NCBI GenBank assembly: GCA_937901625.1
Contig: CALDIE010000071.1
Location: forward strand, 1 to 5,600
DNA from: an uncultured Lachnospiraceae bacterium
Lineage (GTDB): Bacteria; Bacillota; Clostridia; Lachnospirales; Lachnospiraceae
Reading direction: 5' to 3'
Length of the DNA stretch: 5,600 nt
Translations under genes and position numbers: made by a program
The notes under the pieces: model-generated
Told to the model about the DNA's origin: nothing
Seen by the model: only the letters and a program-made list of their open reading frames with translations
Database searches by the model: none
Shown here: positions 1 to 5,600 of the stretch, in pieces
How positions within the stretch are numbered: the stretch's first letter is position 1
Layout: each line of letters opens with the position of its first letter

Positions 1-61
1 TAGTTTATTCCCATGGGTAAGCCGCTTTTCTCAATTAACATCGTATTCTTCCATGCAATCC
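1..61. other. Short region downstream of the surface-protein gene, no gene seen
   Basis: Only 61 nt follow the surface-protein stop before the window edge. On the minus strand no frame continues the protein family: both alternative frames close within a few codons. A small AAGC-G-GCTT dyad occurs near 20-28, but its stem and loop are too short to call a terminator. Nothing else is supported. Confidence 0.5.
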
Positions 62-3000
62 TTACGCAGCTGCCGCAGATGCCCAGTGGGCATACAGAAC
101 CACATCACCCATACCCATGGTATCAGTAGGTTTTGCCTCGGTAGCATCATCAGCTTCTCCGAAGAACCACCCCACAAAATCATAGCCATCCCTTGTTGTG
201 GCAGGAAGTGCTCCGTATTTGGTTCCGTATGCAAGCTTTTTCGATCCAGCAGGTGTTCCCCCCGTCGAATCAAAAGAAAGCGTATAGGTATTACCGCTAT
301 AATTGGGCTGCTCCTGCCAGTCATACGCAACATACAGTATCGTGCTGTTATTATCGGCAATTATTTTGCTTATCTTGGAATTATGCTCATTGTAAGTATA
401 TCCGGAATAAGGATTATCCGCTCCGGACACATTTGCTTCGGGATGCAGCTCATTATATTTGTCCGTATTATCTAAAGATAAATACCCCTCTGAAACAGTC
501 ACTGTCTGTGTGATCGGTCCAGAACATACAAAGCTTTCCGAATATTCATATGACTTTTGATCATCTGTGAGTTCATCAGACGCCTTTTGACGAAGAATGA
601 TAATCGTATATTCCGCATCCGTACGTTTTTCCCACCCGGCGTACAGATCCACATCATCGCTTAAAATAATCTGTCCGGATATTACGGAAATACCGCTTGC
701 CGGTGCATCGCTTATCAATTCCCCTGACGCATTTGTAATCCTGGTGGCGGAGGTAACTACAGCTTCACCACCTTCATCCAAAGTTGCTCCTACATACCAT
801 CCGGAAAAAGACATAGAGGTATCATTCCTCGTCGGCACCGGCAACTCTGTCGGTCCATTTCCCTTTAAGCAATATGTACTGGGATAATATGTGGCACCGG
901 AGCCGGCAGGTCCGGAATAAAAGGTCATCCAGTACACTTTTTCAAAAATCGGGTAGAGATGCGTAGTTTCAGCAACATTGATCCTGCCATCACTATCCGT
1001 AACAACCTGACTCACAGCGCCACCTTTTTCATTCACTGCGCTTCCGGGTACCTTGATCGGAGTATCTGACCAACCAACGAAAACCATCGAATTGTCACTC
1101 CCTTCGTAGGTAACGGCAAAATCCGAAACTTCTACCAGGGCAGAGTTACCTGTCAATACTTCTCTTCTGGTACCTGCTATAGGATAAGAATCACTCTCGG
1201 TATCGTATTGATCATGAAAAATAACATAGACATATGAACTGAACTTCGCATACAGATACACTACTTCATTTTCCTCAATAACAGGAATATTATCAAAATC
1301 ATACGGTTCGGATTCGAGCACGACATTTCCCGAGCTTATATGACCTTCAGACCAGCCGTTAAAGACCGCGTCAGGATCCTGACGGTTTACCGGATTTTGG
1401 GGAACGATCACAGACTCTCCGTTTTTGATCGTCTGTGAATAGGTTACTTCTCCTCCATCGGTGAAGAAACCGTATTCCACATAATCCATGTATTCATCAA
1501 GCGTAAAGAAACGATAGGTGCGCAAATAGGTTGTCTCCGTAAGTACATACACCGAGAAACCTTCCGCATCAAAAACAACCTTACCGTCTTCCACGGTAAA
1601 GTTCTCAATTTCCTCGATCGTGCCGTCATCTTTGATATGCAATAAACGATAGTTTGCCGATGCGTCGATCTCCTCACAGGCGATCTCCACATGAACCGGA
1701 TGATCTGCGTCCGGCTGATACTCGTTTCCGCTGTCCATAAGGGTGATGTCATACGCAGCCAGTACATTCACCTCTCCGTCCGCATCCGCTCCTTCTCCGC
1801 CGCTTATGAAGTCGGTGCCTTCGTATTCATCACGCACATCCACCGCATTCGCGTCGGCGTTCCTGGGCATCATGCCATCCAGTATAACGCTCTCAAGATC
1901 AAATTTGTGATACCGGTATCCGCTGTCCTTGACCAACGCAAAGCCACCGGCCTCTCCCAGATAATACCGCTCCTCAACCCCGGGATCGGATGCAAGTACG
2001 GAGTGCAGATTGCCTCCGCGAATACTGTAGAGCAACACACTCTCCATATCCGTATCAACCAGGTCATTGCGGGTAAGTCCAACAGAAAGCTGGTGTAGAT
2101 TACCGAGACCGGCAGAAATGCCGCTTCCGTATGTGATCCTGTAAGCGCTAAGAAGTTCCACCCCGTCTTCCAAAGAAGGGATGGATTCGATCTCAATACA
2201 GTTCGTATTGAGGATATGATATCCGTACAGTTCCATTCCGTAGCGGTCCAAAGACCAGGACTTGATGACCTCCCGCCCGGAGATAAGAACGATCCACTGA
2301 GCCGAAGATACCGTCTCCACCTCTATGGTATCCTCACCTGTCCGAACTGCGTCTAACGGTTCCAGAATACCACCTTCATCTCTTCGGAGAACGAATATCC
2401 TCTTACCTTCCGCTTCTGCTGTTGCAAAGGCAGGATCTTTTACGGACATCGTAAATACGCCATCCGCCCATTCTCCATCTTCCGTCGTCAGACCAAAGGA
2501 AAGAACAACCGAGTCGCGGTTAAGTACATCCGGAATATCCTTAACAAACGCTCGAACGACGGTCTGCGGATCCACACCATCCAAAAGTGTAACTTTCGTA
2601 TCCGAAAGATCTTCCGGCATAAGGACAGACACCGTTAACTCCTGAGATTCCTCAGATTCCTCAGATTCTTCAGTCACTTCGTTGACCTCTGTTTCCGGAC
2701 CGTGGAGTATGACCGTATATTCGCTTTCATCACTTAAAGCGGTAACTACCGTCAAGGTATCAAATCTGCAAACGGGAACAATACGGTAATCCCCTCTCAG
2801 ATCCGTCACTTCAACGACCGCTTCATCTCCATCCGTTACCCGAAGATTCATAACGGAAAGATCTTCGGATTCAGCCGGAAGCAGCGAAAGGAGGTTAATG
2901 CCTTCCTTATCGAAAGTAAGGAAAGAATACTCGATCAAATGCTCGATCACAGGGCATTCATCCGCAGTATCTTCTGTTGACTCGTCAGTCAACTCATCTG

Positions 3001-3646
3001 TTTCTTCCCTATCCCCGGTATTCCCGGCATTTCCGATGCCATTCTCCGAAAGTGTTTCAGCCAATGCGCTGTCCCACCCTGATACATATTCGTAAGCTGC
3101 CCGGTTGCCGCCTGCATTCTCCGGCTCAATAACGATCTCACCGTTTTCTGTTTCACGGAAGATCCACACTTCTGTATTTACATTTGTATCTGTGTTTGTA
3201 TCTGCGTTTGTATCTGCGTTTATATCTGTGTTTGTATCTGTGTTTGTATCTGTGTTTGTATCTGTGTTTGTATCTGTGTTTGTATCTGCTTCAGTCTCTG
3301 TTTGTTCTGTATCTGTATCTGTATTTACATTTGTTTTTTCATCTTCGGTTATTTCCGGTATAAATGATTCCGATGTGGATGTTTCGCCTGCAGGATCCGT
3401 TACCCCGGTATCTGTAGTACTTGTTTCAATAGTGGTTGTTTCGTATTCGCATTCGTTTGAGATTTGGTACCCGGCGTTTGCATCTTCCGTCCCGCCGGAT
3501 TCAATCACCACCTCGTCCGCGCTCACGCTCATCGTCGACAGCTCCGAATCGACTGCTCCTACAGGCATCGGAAAAGAACCCATAACCATAGTTACGGTTA
3601 AGAACATCGATACTATACGTTTTAATCTGAGTTTGATCTTTCTCAT
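62..3646 (-). CDS. Large secreted surface protein with InlB/Listeria-Bacteroides-type repeats (1194 aa)
   Basis: Predicted exported, probably cell-surface or extracellular protein; the specific ligand or function is not recognisable. The start at 3646 gives a classic signal peptide: basic MRKIKLRLKR, a hydrophobic stretch, and a likely cleavage after Ala31 (PVGA/VD). It is preceded only by a weak Shine-Dalgarno (CAGGG). Residues 69-160 are Thr/Asp/Glu/Asn-rich, with a tetrapeptide repeat at 120-155. Residues 230-704 look like a series of beta-rich modules; three segments (about 395-455, 535-573, 631-704) share a pattern of a beta strand, an aspartate/glycine turn and an ending like FSVYVLTE or WIVLIS. 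Residues 705-802, 803-903, 904-1009 and 1120-1188 are InlB B-repeat-like units, each with a central GWS, GWY or GWF and ending in YAKF, YPIF, YAGW or YAHW. Residues 1010-1119 are a different beta-rich module. No LPXTG, SLH domain or C-terminal membrane helix is visible, and the protein ends six residues after the last repeat. It is strongly acidic. Domain assignment is by eye. Confidence 0.9.
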   Translation of the reverse strand: MRKIKLRLKRIVSMFLTVTMVMGSFPMPVGAVDSELSTMSVSADEVVIESGGTEDANAGYQISNECEYETTTIETSTTDTGVTDPAGETSTSESFIPEITEDEKTNVNTDTDTEQTETEADTNTDTNTDTNTDTNTDTNTDINADTNADTNTDTNVNTEVWIFRETENGEIVIEPENAGGNRAAYEYVSGWDSALAETLSENGIGNAGNTGDREETDELTDESTEDTADECPVIEHLIEYSFLTFDKEGINLLSLLPAESEDLSVMNLRVTDGDEAVVEVTDLRGDYRIVPVCRFDTLTVVTALSDESEYTVILHGPETEVNEVTEESEESEESQELTVSVLMPEDLSDTKVTLLDGVDPQTVVRAFVKDIPDVLNRDSVVLSFGLTTEDGEWADGVFTMSVKDPAFATAEAEGKRIFVLRRDEGGILEPLDAVRTGEDTIEVETVSSAQWIVLISGREVIKSWSLDRYGMELYGYHILNTNCIEIESIPSLEDGVELLSAYRITYGSGISAGLGNLHQLSVGLTRNDLVDTDMESVLLYSIRGGNLHSVLASDPGVEERYYLGEAGGFALVKDSGYRYHKFDLESVILDGMMPRNADANAVDVRDEYEGTDFISGGEGADADGEVNVLAAYDITLMDSGNEYQPDADHPVHVEIACEEIDASANYRLLHIKDDGTIEEIENFTVEDGKVVFDAEGFSVYVLTETTYLRTYRFFTLDEYMDYVEYGFFTDGGEVTYSQTIKNGESVIVPQNPVNRQDPDAVFNGWSEGHISSGNVVLESEPYDFDNIPVIEENEVVYLYAKFSSYVYVIFHDQYDTESDSYPIAGTRREVLTGNSALVEVSDFAVTYEGSDNSMVFVGWSDTPIKVPGSAVNEKGGAVSQVVTDSDGRINVAETTHLYPIFEKVYWMTFYSGPAGSGATYYPSTYCLKGNGPTELPVPTRNDTSMSFSGWYVGATLDEGGEAVVTSATRITNASGELISDAPASGISVISGQIILSDDVDLYAGWEKRTDAEYTIIILRQKASDELTDDQKSYEYSESFVCSGPITQTVTVSEGYLSLDNTDKYNELHPEANVSGADNPYSGYTYNEHNSKISKIIADNNSTILYVAYDWQEQPNYSGNTYTLSFDSTGGTPAGSKKLAYGTKYGALPATTRDGYDFVGWFFGEADDATEAKPTDTMGMGDVVLYAHWASAAAA
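83..289 (-). other. C-terminal InlB B-repeat-like unit of the surface protein
   Basis: Residues 1120-1188 are the most canonical repeat in the protein: TYTLSFDSTGGT opens it, followed by a conserved LPATTRDGYDFVGW core and a VVLYAHW end. This pattern is known from InlB B-repeat (Listeria-Bacteroides repeat, flg_new) domains, small beta-grasp-like units of Gram-positive surface proteins. The other three copies in this protein are more divergent and longer. Only ASAAAA and the stop follow. Confidence 0.75.
2645..2671 (-). repeat. 9-nt in-frame repeat (three units) encoding Glu-Glu-Ser
   Basis: Three consecutive 9-nt units (plus strand GATTCCTCA, GATTCCTCA, GATTCTTCA) encode residues 326-334 as EES three times. 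They lie in an acidic linker between beta-rich segments of the large surface protein. A small, local expansion, probably a flexible linker. Confidence 0.75.
3182..3289 (-). repeat. 12-nt in-frame tandem repeat, nine units, encoding a TDTN-type stalk
   Basis: Nine adjacent 12-nt units (plus-strand form GTTTGTATCTGT with a few single-base variants) encode residues 120-155 as ADTN, four TDTN, TDIN, ADTN, ADTN, TDTN. The unit length is a multiple of three, so gain or loss of copies keeps the frame and changes the protein by four residues at a time. The four central units are identical at DNA level, which suggests recent copying by slippage. The position, after the signal peptide and before the folded modules, fits a flexible spacer. 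Confidence 0.92.
3554..3646 (-). other. Signal peptide of the large surface protein
   Basis: The first 31 residues have a six-charge basic N-region (MRKIKLRLKR), a hydrophobic core (IVSMFLTVTMVMG) and a Pro-containing polar end finishing in V-G-A, which fits a signal peptidase I site before Val32-Asp33. There is no lipobox cysteine, so a lipoprotein is unlikely. This supports Sec export and also supports the start codon at 3646. Confidence 0.8.
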
Positions 3647-3716
3647 AGGCCCTGGTATCGTATCACAAAGATTTTCAAAGTGTTCCGGTTCAAAAAGCTC
3701 CTATTATCCTATGATC

Positions 3717-3744
3717 ATTCTACTTTGTTTTGGGGTACAATTAA
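3717..3744 (-). promoter_or_regulatory. Weak candidate promoter for the surface-protein gene
   Basis: On the minus strand a TTAATT (3744-3739) is followed after 16 nt by TAGAAT (3722-3717), loosely resembling sigma-A -35 and -10 boxes. A second -10-like hexamer, GATAAT, lies at 3708-3703 without a good -35. Transcription from here would give a leader of roughly 60 nt. The matches are poor in an AT-rich region, so this is only a candidate. Confidence 0.2.
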
Positions 3745-3756
3745 GGGACTTCTACC

Positions 3757-3810
3757 TTATGCTTATGGTTATGGTTATGGTTATGGTTATACTTATGGTT
3801 ATACTTATAG
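3757..3810. repeat. Hexanucleotide tandem repeat, nine units, upstream of the surface-protein gene
   Basis: Nine adjacent 6-nt units read on the plus strand as TTATGC, four TTATGG, TTATAC, TTATGG, TTATAC, TTATAG. On the minus strand the units are CCATAA or GTATAA. The array is non-coding. It lies 110-165 nt upstream of the surface-protein start and directly upstream of a weak candidate -35 hexamer, so copy-number changes could alter the upstream promoter DNA in half-helical-turn steps. The regulatory role is inference. Confidence 0.9.
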
Positions 3811-3825
3811 TGTTTTAGCCTGTAT

Positions 3826-4353
3826 TTACAGCCTGTTTTTATAGGCCATCACAGCCGCTACCGTTTTTCCGTCCTGGATCTTCCCTTCGTAGATCAATTT
3901 CTCCAGATCTTCCACTTCCCACTCTTCCACGTTAATGTACTCGTCCTCATCCAGATGTCGCTCCTTCATGGTCAGGTCGGTTGCCAGATAGATATCGATC
4001 TTCTCATTGTCATAGGCTACCGTCGGGAAAATTGAAATCAAAAATTCGATTTTGCCTGCCACATATCCGGTCTCCTCCGTCAATTCTCTCGCTGCCGCTT
4101 CTATTGTCGGTTCCTCCGGGTCTTCGAGTCCTCCGGCGGGAATCTCCAGAGTAAAACGATCCAGCGCGTTTCTGTACTGTCTGACCAGCACGAGTTTCCC
4201 TTCCTTTGTCACAGGAACAACCGCAGCCGCTCCCTGATGACCGATAAAATCAAACTCCTGCACATGGCCGTTAGGGATTTTTACCGTATCCCTGTAATAA
4301 CTTAAGATCGTGCCTTTTGCGACCAGCCTCCGGTCCAAACGCTCCACTTTCAT
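3826..4353 (-). CDS. Nudix hydrolase, ADP-ribose pyrophosphatase type
   Basis: Probably hydrolyses ADP-ribose or a similar nucleoside diphosphate derivative to AMP and a sugar phosphate in the cytoplasm. Counting from the ATG at 4353 the protein has 175 residues. A complete Nudix box fits GX5EX7REUXEEXGU at residues 75-97 (G75, E81, R89, E90, E93, E94, G96), the Mg-binding catalytic helix. The preceding strand has VRQYRNALDRFTLEIPAGG, typical of the ADP-ribose pyrophosphatase group, and the C-terminal half has LDEDEYINVEEW. The frame stays open upstream to an ATG at 4446, but those extra residues are the PFL coding sequence read in another frame; family similarity begins at MKVERL, so 4353 is the best start (4362 is possible). 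No well-spaced ribosome binding site precedes any of these starts. Substrate is inferred from family only. Confidence 0.88.
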   Translation of the reverse strand: MKVERLDRRLVAKGTILSYYRDTVKIPNGHVQEFDFIGHQGAAAVVPVTKEGKLVLVRQYRNALDRFTLEIPAGGLEDPEEPTIEAAARELTEETGYVAGKIEFLISIFPTVAYDNEKIDIYLATDLTMKERHLDEDEYINVEEWEVEDLEKLIYEGKIQDGKTVAAVMAYKNRL

Positions 4354-5600
4354 CTCTTCCATGCATTGGATTGGCACCTGGTGCGAAAGGTACTCCTGCT
4401 TTTCTTCCGTCTGGAGTAGCTCCTGTATTTTGACCATATACAACATTAGAGGTAATAGTTAGTACTGATAGAGTTGGTTTTGCATCACGATAGCACTTAT
4501 GAGAAGAAAGTTCTTTATAAAATCTTTCTAATAGTTCTTTTCCAATTTTATCTACTCTATCATCATCATTTCCATATTTTGGGAAGTCTCCTTCTATCTC
4601 AAAATCGACTGCAATTCCTTGTTCATTTCTGATTGGTTTTACTTTAGCATATTTGATTGCTGACAAGGAATCTACGGCAACTGAGAAACCTGCTACTCCA
4701 TAGGCCATTAGGCGATTGACATAGGTATCATGAAGTGCCATTTGTCCTGCTTCATATGCATATTTATCGTGCATATAATGAATAATGTTCATCGCTTCAC
4801 TATAGATTCGTGCAATTTGTTTTAACATTTTCCAATAGGTTCTTTTTACTTTGTCATAGTCTAAGTATTCATCTTCCATAATTTTAAATCCTGGAATTAC
4901 TAATTCTCTTTTTATTTCATCAATTCCACCGTTTATGGAGTATAGTAATGCTTTTGCTAGATTACAACGTGCTCCAAAGAATTGCATATCTTTTCCAATT
5001 CTCATAGATGATACACAGCATGCAATCGCATAATCATCTCCGTGTATAGGGCGCATTAAATCATCGTTTTCATATTGAACGGCTGATGTTTTAATGGAAA
5101 TGTGTGCGCAATATTGTTTAAAATTATGGGGTAATTTAGTTGACCATAATACCGTTAAATTAGGTTCTGGTGCAGTTCCCAAGTTTTCAAGAGTATGAAG
5201 GTATCGAAACGAATTTTTTGTAACTAACGGTCTGCCGTCAACTCCCATGCCCGCAATGGATTCCGTTACCCATGTGGGGTCGCCCGAGAACAGTTCATTA
5301 TATTCGGGGGTTCTTGCAAATTTAACAAGTCTTAATTTCATAATAAAATGATCCATTAACTCTTGAGCTTGTTCCTCTGTCAAAGTTCCGTTTTTTAAAT
5401 CTCTTTCAATGTAGACATCTAAGAAAGTAGAGTTTCTACCAATACTCATAGCAGCACCATTTTGATCTTTTATTGCTCCTAAATATCCAAAATATAACCA
5501 TTGAATTGCTTCTTTTGCATTTTTTGCTGGCTTAGAAATATCATATCCATATTTACTAGCCATAGATTTTAGAGCTTTTAAGGATTTAATTTGCTCTGCA
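4271..5600 (-). CDS. pflB: Formate acetyltransferase (pyruvate formate-lyase), internal fragment cut at both ends
   Basis: PFL converts pyruvate and CoA to acetyl-CoA and formate in anaerobic fermentation, using a glycyl radical. The reading frame enters from the right edge, so the N-terminal part lies outside the window. Numbered from the Met at 5563, the frame carries family landmarks: NGAAMS (35-40), STFLDVYIERDL (45-56), LFSGDPTW (91-98), the active-site Cys-Cys pair in IACCVSSM (182-183, codons 5015-5020), NIIHYMHDKY (259-268), SLSAIKYAKVKPIR (299-312), and VLTITSNVVYG with GANPMHGRDESGA up to residue 408. After that, at about 4341, PFL similarity stops; residues 409-430 are the out-of-frame reading of the Nudix gene, ending at TAA 4271. 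The C-terminal region, including the radical glycine (RVSGYA in E. coli PFL), is missing, so this product could not be active. Its DNA is much more AT-rich than the rest of the window. Confidence 0.93.
   Translation of the reverse strand, partial: AEQIKSLKALKSMASKYGYDISKPAKNAKEAIQWLYFGYLGAIKDQNGAAMSIGRNSTFLDVYIERDLKNGTLTEEQAQELMDHFIMKLRLVKFARTPEYNELFSGDPTWVTESIAGMGVDGRPLVTKNSFRYLHTLENLGTAPEPNLTVLWSTKLPHNFKQYCAHISIKTSAVQYENDDLMRPIHGDDYAIACCVSSMRIGKDMQFFGARCNLAKALLYSINGGIDEIKRELVIPGFKIMEDEYLDYDKVKRTYWKMLKQIARIYSEAMNIIHYMHDKYAYEAGQMALHDTYVNRLMAYGVAGFSVAVDSLSAIKYAKVKPIRNEQGIAVDFEIEGDFPKYGNDDDRVDKIGKELLERFYKELSSHKCYRDAKPTLSVLTITSNVVYGQNTGATPDGRKAGVPFAPGANPMHGRDESGAFGPEAGRKRHDLKLLQGYGKNP
4340..4360. 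other. Junction between pflB fragment and Nudix gene
   Basis: On the minus strand, the PFL frame reads GRDESGA here and then loses all similarity, while in another frame MKVERL opens the Nudix protein. Both protein families are satisfied over about 13 nt (4341-4353), perhaps up to 20 nt, which looks like a shared microhomology at a join. Base composition changes at the same place: one line of the PFL side (4861-4920) has 14 G+C in 60, one line of the Nudix side (4081-4140) has 37 in 60. It could be an assembly or library chimera, or a real deletion or recombination. Confidence 0.75.

Larger units (their letters stand above)
3647..3825. other. Intergenic region between the Nudix and surface-protein genes
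   Basis: This 179-nt gap holds the 5' region of the surface-protein gene. It contains a hexanucleotide repeat at 3757-3810, weak promoter-like hexamers between that repeat and the gene, and an AGGAG on the minus strand at 3698-3702 that is too far from the annotated start to serve it. A small dyad (CTGTA-TT-TACAG, 3820-3831) lies across the Nudix stop codon, but no T-run follows it on the minus strand, so no terminator is called. Long plus-strand reading frames here are by-products of the repeats. Confidence 0.7.

Noticed and set aside
53..513. Plus-strand reading frames opposite the end of the surface protein
   Set aside because: They lie antisense to a well-supported coding region, have Arg/Cys/Ile-rich shadow composition and show no recognisable domain or ribosome binding site.
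3105..3818. Long plus-strand reading frame of 237 codons rich in Val, Phe and Ser, ending in a Met-Val-Ile run
   Set aside because: It is the reverse reading of the Thr/Asp/Asn repeat and the signal-peptide region plus the hexamer array. Its composition is a by-product of the repeats and it has no ribosome binding site or recognisable domain.
3817..3840. Dyad CTGTA-TT-TACAG with an AGCCTGT direct repeat at the Nudix stop, considered as a terminator
   Set aside because: The stem is only five base pairs, and on the transcribed (minus) strand it is not followed by a T-run, so it does not fit an intrinsic terminator.
4271..4339. C-terminal 22-residue tail of the PFL frame (FGPEAGRK...)
   Set aside because: It has no similarity to PFL, whose members continue with a conserved ASL..VAKLP-type segment here; it is the Nudix coding sequence read out of frame.
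4354..4446. N-terminal extension of the Nudix protein starting MLYMVKIQELL
   Set aside because: The same DNA encodes conserved PFL sequence (VVYGQNTGATPDGRKAG) in another frame, and Nudix family similarity begins only at MKVERL. No ribosome binding site precedes the upstream ATGs.
1..5600. A novel defence, toxin-antitoxin or mobile system
   Set aside because: No transposase, integrase, CRISPR array, toxin-antitoxin pair, inverted terminal repeats or RNA gene could be identified. The three genes belong to familiar families and one pair is joined by a suspect junction.

Overview
The window reads almost entirely on the minus strand. In transcription order (right to left) it holds an incomplete pyruvate formate-lyase gene (pflB), a Nudix hydrolase of the ADP-ribose pyrophosphatase type, a 179-nt intergenic stretch with a hexanucleotide tandem repeat, and one very long gene for a secreted, acidic, multi-domain protein with InlB/Listeria-Bacteroides-type repeats. 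The last 61 nt beyond that gene (1-61) hold no gene I can support, and no clear terminator.

The gene types suggest an anaerobic Gram-positive bacterium, most likely a gut Clostridia/Lachnospiraceae-like Firmicute or a metagenomic contig from one. The support is the large InlB-repeat surface protein with a Gram-positive-style signal peptide, the fermentative PFL, and a Nudix protein of the type common in that group. This is inference from protein style; no ribosomal or other taxonomic marker is present.

The most important observation is that the window is not homogeneous. From about 4341 to 5600 the sequence is AT-rich and encodes a well-conserved internal part of PFL, including the Cys-Cys active site. 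PFL similarity stops abruptly at about 4341, exactly where the Nudix protein begins, and from there leftward the DNA is clearly richer in G+C. The PFL C-terminal part with the glycyl-radical Gly is missing. The two genes share about 13-20 nt at the join, and the Nudix gene has no convincing ribosome binding site of its own. This looks like a junction of two unrelated sequences: an assembly or library chimera, or a real microhomology-mediated rearrangement. The two sides should therefore not be interpreted as one operon without checking.

Left of the junction, the Nudix gene and the surface-protein gene point the same way and probably come from one genome. The hexamer repeat lies just upstream of a weak candidate promoter for the surface protein, and a 12-nt in-frame repeat encodes a Thr/Asp/Asn stalk near its N terminus, so both expression and stalk length could vary by slippage. 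I found no RNA genes, CRISPR array, insertion sequence or recognisable new multi-gene system.
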